The notes: a model not told the origin generated them from the sequence alone. Counted from the stretch's first letter, positions 9,884-18,531 are shown. The stretch: DNA of 36,656 nucleotides from Candidatus Poseidoniales archaeon (GCA_003602605.1 QQRW01000010.1:1-36656), one strand, 5' to 3'. Translations and numbers: made by a program.

Positions 9884-9939
9884 GGTTTTACATGCGACGG
9901 ACGAGGATACTTGAACTCTCTCATTTGTGGTCCATGGGC

Positions 9940-9959
9940 ACAGATACTATAGTATCTGT
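9940..9959. promoter_or_regulatory. Perfect 20-bp palindrome, candidate operator
   Basis: ACAGATACTATAGTATCTGT equals its own reverse complement. It lies in the gap between 9989..10426(-) and the topoisomerase start at 9883. Confidence 0.5.
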
Positions 9960-9988
9960 ATCATTCGAAGAGTAATTTTTTACTGTGT

Positions 9989-10426
9989 TTAGGGCGTATG
10001 GCGGAGTCTGTTTTTTGATTCATCCCAAGGCAATTCAGAATTCGGTCCTCCGCATCCAATGCAACCCGGGTAACCGGCTTCATGCAACTCTTTGCATGAC
10101 TCGAGAATATGTTTCCAGCCTTCATCAACATCCATTTTCACCCAACGTACCGTTAACTCCGGCTCTTGTAGACTGACGTGAGCTAAATGTTCGAAATCGT
10201 TCGATTCATTCCTCTTTTGGTAAACATCGATTGTATTCGATACCGAAGCAGTGAATTCAGGATAATCAATTTTGGCTGGCTGATAGTCACTCATTTCCAA
10301 AATTAATTGTTTCAAATCCTCATGGTGGCGATCCGGTAAGTGAATTATGAGTTGCTTACCCCTTAAGATGAGTCTTGAGGTCTCTCTGACCACGGGCCAC
10401 AGGGGGTTGTCTATCCGCACATGCAA
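9989..10426 (-). CDS. Hypothetical 145-aa protein with GCIGCGG (CxxC)
   Basis: Intact ORF filling the gap before the divergent pyrD. No family recognised. Confidence 0.6.
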   Translation of the reverse strand: MHVRIDNPLWPVVRETSRLILRGKQLIIHLPDRHHEDLKQLILEMSDYQPAKIDYPEFTASVSNTIDVYQKRNESNDFEHLAHVSLQEPELTVRWVKMDVDEGWKHILESCKELHEAGYPGCIGCGGPNSELPWDESKNRLRHTP

Positions 10427-10473
10427 CCCGAAGAGGCGGAAGTCTTGAAGGATACCGATTCAACCAGCACATC

Positions 10474-11601
10474 ATGGGCATAGGGTATCGCATTTTTGTC
10501 CGCCCGATGTTGCGTTTCCAAGATTCCGAGAAATCCCATTCCCGTGCGTTGAAGATTCTTCGTCTCCTGTCTTCGAATTTCGTGACAAGACCGTTCCTGC
10601 AACTCCTCTACCGGCCTCGAAAAGAAATACCCGTCGAATGCTTCGGTTCACTCTACAAGCACCCATTTGGTAATGCTGCTGGCCTTGACAAACGCGCAGA
10701 AGCTCTCCGTGGCTGGGACGCAATTGGTCTATCGTTCATCGAAATCGGTGGTGTGACTGAGCATGAGCAGGGTGGTAATCCGAAACCTCGGATGTTTCGC
10801 GCCAACTCTTCGAGGGCACTCGTCAATCGTATGGGTTTCAACAACCCTGGTTCGAAGAAAGTTGCATCAACGCTTGCGCAACACTTCACTAGGTATGGCA
10901 CTCCAAAAGTCCCAATTTGGGCGAATCTTGGCAAGTCTAAAACAACCGAGTTAGAGGATGCTCCTTCGGACTACGCAGCTTCTATGGAACGGTTGTGGGA
11001 ATATTGCGATGTTTTCGTGATTAATGTCTCTTCACCCAATACTCCGAATCTTCGAGAATTACAGCATGATGATGCACTTGAATCTATTGTCAAAGCCTGT
11101 CAACAAGTTAATCAGCAACTTTCTCATCAATCTGGCGATAAACAAAAACCGCTTCTGGTTAAAATCGCTCCTGATCTCACTGATGTGCAATTGAAAGCAG
11201 TGGTTCTAACTGCACGTTCTGCTGGTTGCGATGGGATTGTAGCAACGAATACAACCATTGATCGCCCAGAGAATTATCCTCCAAGTGAAGAATCAGTGTT
11301 TTCACAAACCGGGGGAATGAGTGGATCACCACTGACGCATCGTTCGACTGTCATGATTCATCAAATCTATTCGATGACAAACGGTGAATGGCCCATTGTT
11401 GGAGTTGGTGGAATCTCCAATGCAGAGGATGCTTGGGCCAAAATTGGGGCTGGTGCAACTTTGATTCAAGCTTACAGCGGATTTGTGTTTGAAGGCGCAT
11501 CTCTAACGAAATCTGTTGTCCATGGCCTCGATAAGAAGTTACGAGAGCATGGATTTTCATCTCTCGACGAGGCGGTGGGTTTTTCACACCGTGCAAAGTG
11601 A
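10474..11601 (+). CDS. pyrD: Dihydroorotate dehydrogenase, class 2 (quinone-linked) type
   Basis: N-terminal RPMLRFQDSEKSHSRALKILR resembles the class 2 membrane-association extension. FGNAAGLDKRAEALRGWDAIGLSFIEIGGVT, NVSSPNTPNLRELQ and IVGVGGISNAEDAWAKIGAGATLIQAYSGFVFEG are conserved motifs. Confidence 0.92.
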   Translation: MGIGYRIFVRPMLRFQDSEKSHSRALKILRLLSSNFVTRPFLQLLYRPRKEIPVECFGSLYKHPFGNAAGLDKRAEALRGWDAIGLSFIEIGGVTEHEQGGNPKPRMFRANSSRALVNRMGFNNPGSKKVASTLAQHFTRYGTPKVPIWANLGKSKTTELEDAPSDYAASMERLWEYCDVFVINVSSPNTPNLRELQHDDALESIVKACQQVNQQLSHQSGDKQKPLLVKIAPDLTDVQLKAVVLTARSAGCDGIVATNTTIDRPENYPPSEESVFSQTGGMSGSPLTHRSTVMIHQIYSMTNGEWPIVGVGGISNAEDAWAKIGAGATLIQAYSGFVFEGASLTKSVVHGLDKKLREHGFSSLDEAVGFSHRAK

Positions 11602-11614
11602 TGGAGTTGTCGGT

Positions 11615-12007
11615 ATGTTTTCTCGTCGTGTCCGAATGCTGTTGTTGGGCGGTGCCTTGACCCTAGGCCTACTCGGAGTACTTTTGATTCAAGCACCGGA
11701 ACCAACACGCTCTGTTGATGAAGTCATGGACACACCAACTGAATTCATCGATAAAGAAATTGCATTGCGGGGCGAAGTTGTCGATGGAAGTATTGATTCG
11801 AATGAGAGTGTTTTCATGTTGCATGGCCTGGATCATACGGTTCTAGTCGATTACCTCGATGCCTCTGTATCCAATGGTCTAGGTGACAACCGTACTGTAT
11901 ATGCGCAAGGCGTTCTTAGGTACATTGATGGCGACTATGTTTTCGAAGCTCAAATCATCAAAACATCGTGTCCTTCAAAGTATGAAGAAGAAACCCCCGT
12001 AGATTAA
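11615..12007 (+). CDS. ccmE: CcmE-like cytochrome c heme chaperone with CxxxY motif
   Basis: ATG at 11615 gives an N-terminal TM anchor (MLLLGGALTLGLLGVLLI), an OB-fold-sized domain (DKEIALRGEVVDGS...VYAQGVLRYIDGDYVFEAQIIKTSCPSKYE) and the terminal CPSKY motif. Confidence 0.75.
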   Translation: MFSRRVRMLLLGGALTLGLLGVLLIQAPEPTRSVDEVMDTPTEFIDKEIALRGEVVDGSIDSNESVFMLHGLDHTVLVDYLDASVSNGLGDNRTVYAQGVLRYIDGDYVFEAQIIKTSCPSKYEEETPVD

Positions 12008-12044
12008 TTTTCTAAACCATTCATGGGTTTCGTTCAAATAGAGT

Positions 12045-12330
12045 TGGCCTTAGGGCACATCGGGATAGGTGGGGAGCTAGGCGTACCCTGTACCACAAAT
12101 CGTCTTCACGGTGGACTGAACGCCTTTGGGCGGCGAAAGCGGCTCTTTGGTTTCTGCATGCGGACGTTGATGTCTCGCCCCCACATGACTCGGGTGCTGT
12201 GAACTGTTTCCGGAGGGAAACAGGAAATGGATAACCGGGGGAATAGGTCAGGCCGGGAACGGAGCAGCCCTACTCGGAGCCATGGGTGCTGTGGGGTATC
12301 GGGATGGAGGAAGTGTGTGGGTTAGGCCGG
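12045..12330 (+). ncRNA. ffs: Signal recognition particle RNA (archaeal 7S/SRP RNA), boundaries approximate
   Basis: Helix 8 signature GTCAGGCCGGGAACGGAGCAGCC at 12247-12269 (CCG-GGAA-CGG apical loop). Hairpin CTGTTTCC-GGAG-GGAAACAG at 12204-12223 fits helix 6. The 5' domain resembles archaeal SRP RNA, and terminal GGCCT/AGGCC can pair. Confidence 0.9.
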
Positions 12331-12378
12331 GGAGAGCGCACGTCCACCATTGGAATTCCCACTCCTTGAGGCATTTCG

Positions 12379-12657
12379 ATGGCTTTCGTCAACTTCTATT
12401 CAGTCATCCACTTTTTCATTTGGTCGACCTCAGGAAGATATTTTTTCCATCAGTGGAAATTTTTCTTCATCCTTAGTATCGGATGGGAGATTTTAGAGTT
12501 GTATCTTCCATTTGAATTTGCGGTTGAAGAACTCGGTAACAAGGTAATGGATATTGTTTTTAATACCGCAGGATTCTATATTGGAACACGATTGCGTTAT
12601 GATGGCTTGACGGATCAAATATCAAACACAACATCGCAAAACCATCCAGGCCCTTGA
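12379..12657 (+). CDS. Small VanZ-like membrane protein
   Basis: 92-aa ORF with aromatic-rich hydrophobic stretch and WEILELYLPFEF...NKVMDIVFNTAGFYIGTRL, resembling the VanZ-like pattern. Confidence 0.6.
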   Translation: MAFVNFYSVIHFFIWSTSGRYFFHQWKFFFILSIGWEILELYLPFEFAVEELGNKVMDIVFNTAGFYIGTRLRYDGLTDQISNTTSQNHPGP

Positions 12658-13115
12658 AAGTCAGGCACTTGTTCCCATGGAGAATATGCATTTTCTCCAG
12701 CCCGTAATTCCTTGAATTGTAACTCATGACTTGTCACAGCCTTTATTTCTACTTCACGCTCAATATGCTCGCTCTCTACCCAAGAAACATGGCCTGATGC
12801 AGTTACTTTTTCACTTCCCCACGTGAATGCAAGTTGGCAATCAACGAGCCATTGGTTATGTATTTCAGCACGGTATAGAATTTCCTCAAGCCATTGGATG
12901 AGCAGCAAATCCCATGATTTATCCTCGTTTTCATGCGGTGCTTCAATTTGCCATTGAGAGGTGTGTCGGATGTGTGAGTTGAGTGTTTTTTGCGCTTCGT
13001 CAGATAACAAGATATCTTGCATGCCGATTGATGCTTCTGTAAACAGTCTCGATGGGCTTGATGCAAATGCTCTCAATGCAATATCGGCGGTTGTTGGCCT
13101 CGGCCATGAACTCAT
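12615..13115 (-). CDS. Archease (RtcB-ligase activator family)
   Basis: TTADIALRAFASSPSRLFTEASIGMQDIL, WDLLLIQWLEEILYRAEIHNQWLVDCQLAF, EREVEIKAVTSHELQF and terminal DVVFDI match the archease pattern. Confidence 0.82.
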   Translation of the reverse strand: MSSWPRPTTADIALRAFASSPSRLFTEASIGMQDILLSDEAQKTLNSHIRHTSQWQIEAPHENEDKSWDLLLIQWLEEILYRAEIHNQWLVDCQLAFTWGSEKVTASGHVSWVESEHIEREVEIKAVTSHELQFKELRAGENAYSPWEQVPDFQGPGWFCDVVFDI

Positions 13116-13124
13116 AGGTACACC

Positions 13125-14186
13125 TCAACGTTTTGAAACCTGCAAGTTCCATGACATTTCACCGATACGATCGATGAGGTCTTCACGGCTTAGAACAAAT
13201 GATTCAGTTTTGTCTGCACCCAGAATACACTCACATGCAGCATTTGCTAGCAATGCCGTGTTCCTGACAGACATATTCTTTGAGATCGCCACTGCTATCG
13301 CGACTGCAGCAGCATCGATGAGGCCGATCATTTGCCGCAAATCATCGAGCGTACATGGTGCGTGAACAACTTCCTCATCCCTTGAGTAGATTGTGACTCC
13401 AGCCTCGCCTGAGAGCACAACAAGGTGATTCCAATCATGAGTCTCAATAAGTTGCATTGCAGCTTCACTTCCGGTCGATACACCAAGCCGTCTTCGCATC
13501 AATTCCAATCCTTGTGATTGGAATAAAATCCAGTTCACGCCGTGAGTTCTGTGCAGTCCGGTTAACTTAGGGTCGGCAATGATTGGAACGTTTTTTGCTC
13601 GTGCAGCCGCAATGACTCGATCTGCACCCGCATCGTTCACTACACCTTGGCCGTAATCCGATAGGATCACAACATCCGCTTTTTCAACTTCGTGAATTGC
13701 GTTGTCGTAGAGGGATTGAGATGCTTCCAATGGAACCGGATTATCATCCTCAACATCCCAGCGAAGCAACAATTGCTCATCACTTACAAGACTCTCTCGT
13801 GTGGCAAGCATTCGAGTTTTGACGGTTGTTGTTCTCCCGTCAATAATCGAAATACCAGCCGTTGACACTCCTTCTTCGTCCAATGACTGCAGAATATTTA
13901 GTCCAGCCCTGTCGTCCCCAACAACACCGAAAAGAAAACTCTGTAATCCCATGGATTTCAAACCCCTTCCAACATGTGCTGCTGCTCCCACATCCTCCTC
14001 GCGCATTGTCTCGCGTAGGACAGGAACTGGCGCACGAGAATTGAGGTTATTGGCGTATCCGTGTATGTAACAATCCATCATAATGTCACCGATAAGTACA
14101 ACTTTCGATTCACCAGTTTGTTTCAATAAACTCTTGAGATTTTTCAAGTCCTCATACACGGCCTCTTCTTCATCTGACATTCCCAT
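13125..14186 (-). CDS. PfkB-family sugar kinase homologue, RfaE/HldE N-domain-like
   Basis: VVLIGDIMMDCYIHGYANNLNSRAPVPVLRE, FGVVGDDRAGLNILQSLDEEGVSTAGI and LLLRWDVED. The usual GAGD motif is replaced by GLID. Confidence 0.82.
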   Translation of the reverse strand: MGMSDEEEAVYEDLKNLKSLLKQTGESKVVLIGDIMMDCYIHGYANNLNSRAPVPVLRETMREEDVGAAAHVGRGLKSMGLQSFLFGVVGDDRAGLNILQSLDEEGVSTAGISIIDGRTTTVKTRMLATRESLVSDEQLLLRWDVEDDNPVPLEASQSLYDNAIHEVEKADVVILSDYGQGVVNDAGADRVIAAARAKNVPIIADPKLTGLHRTHGVNWILFQSQGLELMRRRLGVSTGSEAAMQLIETHDWNHLVVLSGEAGVTIYSRDEEVVHAPCTLDDLRQMIGLIDAAAVAIAVAISKNMSVRNTALLANAACECILGADKTESFVLSREDLIDRIGEMSWNLQVSKR

Positions 14187-14217
14187 AATCGACCCTCAGT
14201 TCTTCGTTGTTCGTTCC

Positions 14218-15189
14218 TCATTTGATTGTATCGCGCAATTCTGCGAGTAGACTTGCATGCTGAACATCAGTAATGCCAAGCGTTTCGCGCAATGTTGAGA
14301 GCATTGCTCCCTCATCTTCTGTGATGACACCATCTTGCAGTGCTGTGATAAGTGTTGATCGGTAGGTGAGGTATTTTTCAGATACAATCGGAGATTTTTT
14401 GGCATCTTCCAGTAATTTGTCATGCGTTAATCTATCAAAACCATAGGCAATACGAACCGTTTCAAGCAACGCAATTTCGTCGTCAACAAGTTCCCCGTCG
14501 ACCATAGCTTGTCGGAGCATGTCAAGGTAAATTTCTTCTGGCGGCGGAGCTTTTTGTTCCTTTCGTGCCTCATCTGAGAGGCGGCGAACACGTTCCGGAT
14601 GCATTCCTAGAAAATCTACGACTTCGGAAAGCAGGTATTGTTCATCCTTTGTTATCTTGCCATCTTCCCAAGCCCTAGCAAATAATCTTCGAATGAGATT
14701 TTCACCTGCTTGCGCATCCAAAGATGCTACCCCTTCTGGATTTGAAACTGGAGATACGACTGGATTTTCATGAAACGTCATTCCCTCGTCGATAAAGGAT
14801 AACAGTTCAAGCGTTGCTTGTCCACCTTTTCGCAGTTCGGATAAGAGGGTCTTCTCACCATTTTTTGAGACAAATTGGCTTAGAATTTTTTCTCGGAGTT
14901 CACGAGCAATACTTCTTCCATTTGGGGTTAGGCCGTAGACTTGTCGCCTTTGCTTGGCCCCAGGGACATGTCGCTTTTCAGTCGTCAAGTCTCCACGCTG
15001 TTCTAGTCGCTTGAGCGTACGCGGTACGTGTTTACGCTGAACATGCACTGCAGCGGAGATACCAGCCTGTGTGAGTGCTGCGGGCGCTTCCCATGCGCCC
15101 TCGGGCAAATTATGGTCAAACAGGTGCAAAAGCATCCGTTCCTCTGTCGTTAACGACCCGAGATAACCGTCGACCATTGGACTCCCCAT
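14218..15189 (-). CDS. Winged-HTH regulator with C-terminal TerB-like helical repeats
   Basis: MarR-like N-terminus (LTTEERMLLHLFDHNL...GISAAVHVQRKHVPRTLKRLEQRGDLTTEKRHVPGAKQRRQVYGLTPNG) and repeated AWEDGKITKDEQYLLSEV / MVDGELVDDEIALLETV / LQDGVITEDEGAMLSTL units. The start is uncertain (track start 15252). Confidence 0.72.
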   Translation of the reverse strand: MGSPMVDGYLGSLTTEERMLLHLFDHNLPEGAWEAPAALTQAGISAAVHVQRKHVPRTLKRLEQRGDLTTEKRHVPGAKQRRQVYGLTPNGRSIARELREKILSQFVSKNGEKTLLSELRKGGQATLELLSFIDEGMTFHENPVVSPVSNPEGVASLDAQAGENLIRRLFARAWEDGKITKDEQYLLSEVVDFLGMHPERVRRLSDEARKEQKAPPPEEIYLDMLRQAMVDGELVDDEIALLETVRIAYGFDRLTHDKLLEDAKKSPIVSEKYLTYRSTLITALQDGVITEDEGAMLSTLRETLGITDVQHASLLAELRDTIK

Positions 15190-15263
15190 TTCATCGAAGA
15201 AGCGGGGGCACATATGCCCATCGGTAACCCTAAACTCAAATGTCGTGAACATGACGCATCTAC

Positions 15264-16376
15264 ATGGCGAGGCAGAATCGTAAGTTTACTCCGCGCCAAA
15301 GGACGACTCGCCCGCTTGGGACTCCCCTCACATCAAACCTGCCTCCAGTACAACCTCTTGATCCTCCTCAGATGAAGGATGGGGAATGGTTCATTTCCCC
15401 ACCGCTCTCATCACGACTGTATCAAAAGAGTGCAATCGGTATGATGCAATCCGATGAAAGTATTCGCGTTTCCACTGAAGAAATTTTGTTTTGCCATTGG
15501 CATCGTCACCTTCCACTGCCATCGGATACTTGGTTTGATGATGCAGTGAATTCAGACCCTGATGTCATTGCTCGTAGCATTCTTTTTGATACAGCGCGAA
15601 GTGGCGGAGAACTTCTCATACCTACGCAGAATGTTCCGGAAAAATGGGGTATTGAAGTACCACAATCCACCTGGGCGTTACGGTGGAATCGAGAGCAGGT
15701 TTTCTCGAAAGAAATGCCAGTTGCCCATGTCCGTTGGGCATGGACTACCGATGAAATTGATTGGAAGGAAATGGTGGATTGGACCTCCTGGGTTCACGGT
15801 CAAGGCATGCTGGCTGAATTTTTGGTTATCGACGAAGAGATGGATGTCACTATGTATTTGCTATCTCAAAGACAGCCCACGGGTCAACAACCCCTTTGGG
15901 ATTCTTTTTCTACCGACGAAAAGAATCAAATTTCCGAATTGTGGGAAAATCGAATAGCACGTGGCGATGGTTGGTATGTCCCCGATGCTCACAACTGGCA
16001 CTGGGATTCAATAGGTGTCGAACATCTTTCAGGTCGGCATTTACGCCACGAGGAAGGCCAACTCGTCCAAGCATCCATTGAGGGGGCTCGTCCGAGTCCG
16101 CAACACGACTTGTATGTTGACTTAGTCGAGCGTGGCGTGCTCTTACGCCCTGGTTTCAAATATGGCAGTCGTTGGAGGGTGTATGACACTCCCGTTGGAG
16201 ATGCTCACGCTCCGTGGTTGATTCAGCCGCACGAAGATGCCCCTCACACATGGGAGGCAGCATGTCTGGCCGTCCGTCTCTCTGAGGGTGTGCACAAAAT
16301 GTGGCTTTGTGCTCTACCCTTCAAGGATTCATGGTTCTATTTGCATATGCAACGGTGGCTGCCCGGTCGAAATTAA
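15264..16376 (+). CDS. endA: tRNA-splicing endonuclease EndA, two-repeat (alpha2-like) architecture
   Basis: C-terminal LYVDLVERGVLLRPGFKYGSRWRVYDTPVGDAHAPWLIQ...RLSEGVHKMWLCAL shows the Y/H/K catalytic context of tRNA intron endonucleases. The N-terminal half (LYQKSAIGMMQSDESIRVSTEEILFCHWHRHLPLP...) looks like a degenerate copy. Confidence 0.85.
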   Translation: MARQNRKFTPRQRTTRPLGTPLTSNLPPVQPLDPPQMKDGEWFISPPLSSRLYQKSAIGMMQSDESIRVSTEEILFCHWHRHLPLPSDTWFDDAVNSDPDVIARSILFDTARSGGELLIPTQNVPEKWGIEVPQSTWALRWNREQVFSKEMPVAHVRWAWTTDEIDWKEMVDWTSWVHGQGMLAEFLVIDEEMDVTMYLLSQRQPTGQQPLWDSFSTDEKNQISELWENRIARGDGWYVPDAHNWHWDSIGVEHLSGRHLRHEEGQLVQASIEGARPSPQHDLYVDLVERGVLLRPGFKYGSRWRVYDTPVGDAHAPWLIQPHEDAPHTWEAACLAVRLSEGVHKMWLCALPFKDSWFYLHMQRWLPGRN

Positions 16377-16377
16377 T

Positions 16378-18513
16378 TCACAAATCAATTTCCCGTCCCC
16401 ACGCGTCAGTTTCGTTTGGTTCAATTTGTGCCTCTAGTGATACAGTCTCGGCGTTCGATTGAGACTGTTCCGGCTTGATTTTTGGACGCTTTTCCAACAT
16501 AGCAAACAGTACCCATACTGCGCTGATGAGACCTGCGCATCCTAGTACTCGTCCGGGCGTTCTCCATTCGTCGAATGTACTGCGCTCTCCATCGAGGGCA
16601 GAATACTCAAGCTGTATACTCCACCTGTGTCCACTCTGTGAAATGAGAACGAGTTCACCATCTACTGACATTCGGTCTTGCAAAAGGCCGTTTGGTTCTA
16701 TTCGGATCTCAATCGAATCGTTTCCTGACAGGGTGACTCTGCTATCGATGTCGCCAATGCGTGACATAGGGCCGTCGAGTTCGGCGGTGAAAGTTTGCTC
16801 AGTATTTCCGAGTGATTTGATTGGAATGACAAGTGTCGATGGACTAAACGCCTGCATAATCCCAGTTTCGATGGATTCAAGGGGTATTCTTCCGAGTGTC
16901 AAAGTTTTAGTTTTGATGAACATTTTATCATCACCACAACTCATTTCGCCCTCAATCACAGCCTCAGCATTTGCAGTACCTGTTGATGAAAATTGCAGTT
17001 GTACCTCAGTTGTTCCCTGGGCCAATTGAGTTTCCTGATCGACAAATGTTCGACCATCGGAAACCGTCAGGTTGTGAGTGAACGTACAAGGTTGTTCAAC
17101 ACTCACTGATAGCGGGAAACTTTCACCGGGTAAGAGGACTCCTCCAAAATCGGGTGCATCAATGGCAAGTTCAGAACTGCAATTAGGTGCAGTGAAGTGA
17201 ATGTCTACGGTTATGTTGATCTCAACCGATGCTATCCAAGGAACCAAAAAACCATCATGATCGTAGATGAGGACACCTTCAGCACCAAAGGAACTTCCAT
17301 TTTGAAACACGTCGGATGCTTCACCAGAATTCACACCGTTGCGCAAATCTGTGCGACCATCTGCCTCAATGACCGTTAGCCACGGTTGATCGGGGTCTCG
17401 GTTCAGTTCATTTTGCTCTTCGTCTCCAACACTGCGGTCTTGGTACGTTACCAAAATGCCATATCCGGGGAGATGCTGGTCAAAGCCGGAATTTGATCTA
17501 TATTCAATCCACACATACTCATCTTCAGAGAGAGGGATTTTGAGGGATGTTCCGTTTTCGCTCATACCGTTCATACGTATGGTTGGTCCAATGCAAGGCA
17601 TTTGGGCACTTGCTGGCCATGTCAGGTCCATTGTTTGCGTTCGGTTTGCACCAAGCAGTTCGAGACTCGCCGACGTTGGGAGTGCGGGCCATACACCGCC
17701 ACCGTTCCAATTTCCACTTGCCATTATATCCCAGTCACCGATGCCTTTCCAATCGTTCAAGTGTCCAGCCTCGTGTACAGGATAGAGATCCATCGCACCC
17801 ATCTGGTGCATCATTTCATGCAAGATCGTTCCCATTCCACTGGAGCCGGTTCGAATACTCGCCATTGTGTAGTGTTCGACTTCTATACCGTTCTCAACCT
17901 CGATTGATGTGTCAAATCGAGTAAAGTGGCTCCAGATATTACTCGTTTGTCCAGGGCTTTCCTCTTGACCTTTGGACGTATGGAGTATGAGTAAACGGTC
18001 TACGATACCATCATCGTTGAGATCATATTCGTCCCAATCAGCATAACTCATTTGGTCGATTACGGCTTCTTCTGCTAATTTCATAGGTAGGAAATCACCG
18101 TTTGAATCCATATCTCTGTTACCATTTGTATCGCTGCCATAGTCAGGCAAAGAACCAGATGCTCGCGTAACTCGAGAGCTTACATCAATGTGGACCTGCG
18201 TGTTTGAACCGGACAACTGAGATAAATAGTCACGAGCGATATCATTGAGCAGGATTTCTGCTTGAGTAGGTCCAGAAGATTCTGAGGCGGGATGACTCTC
18301 GAAATCGATGACGAGGACGAGCCAGCGTTCTTTTTCTTGCAGTTGTAAGAGTGGAACTTCCTCCTCCTGGACAACAATCGTGTTTTCATTCACCCATTGT
18401 TCGAGGGTATCGTTGTTTGTGAAAGCCCACGAACTTGCGAGAAGTAAAGCAACGAGGATTGGCACACCAAACCTCGGACTCATGCTATGATGGAGAACAG
18501 TGAAGTGTTTCAA
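16378..18513 (-). CDS. Secreted M6-family metalloprotease with C-terminal membrane anchor
   Basis: HEMMHQMGAMDLYPVHEAG...GIGDWDIMASGNWNGGG is the M6 HExxHxxGxxD signature. Signal peptide PILVALLLASSWA and C-terminal TM CAGLISAVWVLFAM. Confidence 0.88.
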   Translation of the reverse strand: MKHFTVLHHSMSPRFGVPILVALLLASSWAFTNNDTLEQWVNENTIVVQEEEVPLLQLQEKERWLVLVIDFESHPASESSGPTQAEILLNDIARDYLSQLSGSNTQVHIDVSSRVTRASGSLPDYGSDTNGNRDMDSNGDFLPMKLAEEAVIDQMSYADWDEYDLNDDGIVDRLLILHTSKGQEESPGQTSNIWSHFTRFDTSIEVENGIEVEHYTMASIRTGSSGMGTILHEMMHQMGAMDLYPVHEAGHLNDWKGIGDWDIMASGNWNGGGVWPALPTSASLELLGANRTQTMDLTWPASAQMPCIGPTIRMNGMSENGTSLKIPLSEDEYVWIEYRSNSGFDQHLPGYGILVTYQDRSVGDEEQNELNRDPDQPWLTVIEADGRTDLRNGVNSGEASDVFQNGSSFGAEGVLIYDHDGFLVPWIASVEINITVDIHFTAPNCSSELAIDAPDFGGVLLPGESFPLSVSVEQPCTFTHNLTVSDGRTFVDQETQLAQGTTEVQLQFSSTGTANAEAVIEGEMSCGDDKMFIKTKTLTLGRIPLESIETGIMQAFSPSTLVIPIKSLGNTEQTFTAELDGPMSRIGDIDSRVTLSGNDSIEIRIEPNGLLQDRMSVDGELVLISQSGHRWSIQLEYSALDGERSTFDEWRTPGRVLGCAGLISAVWVLFAMLEKRPKIKPEQSQSNAETVSLEAQIEPNETDAWGREIDL

Positions 18514-18531
18514 TGCTTGGACTTACTGTTG

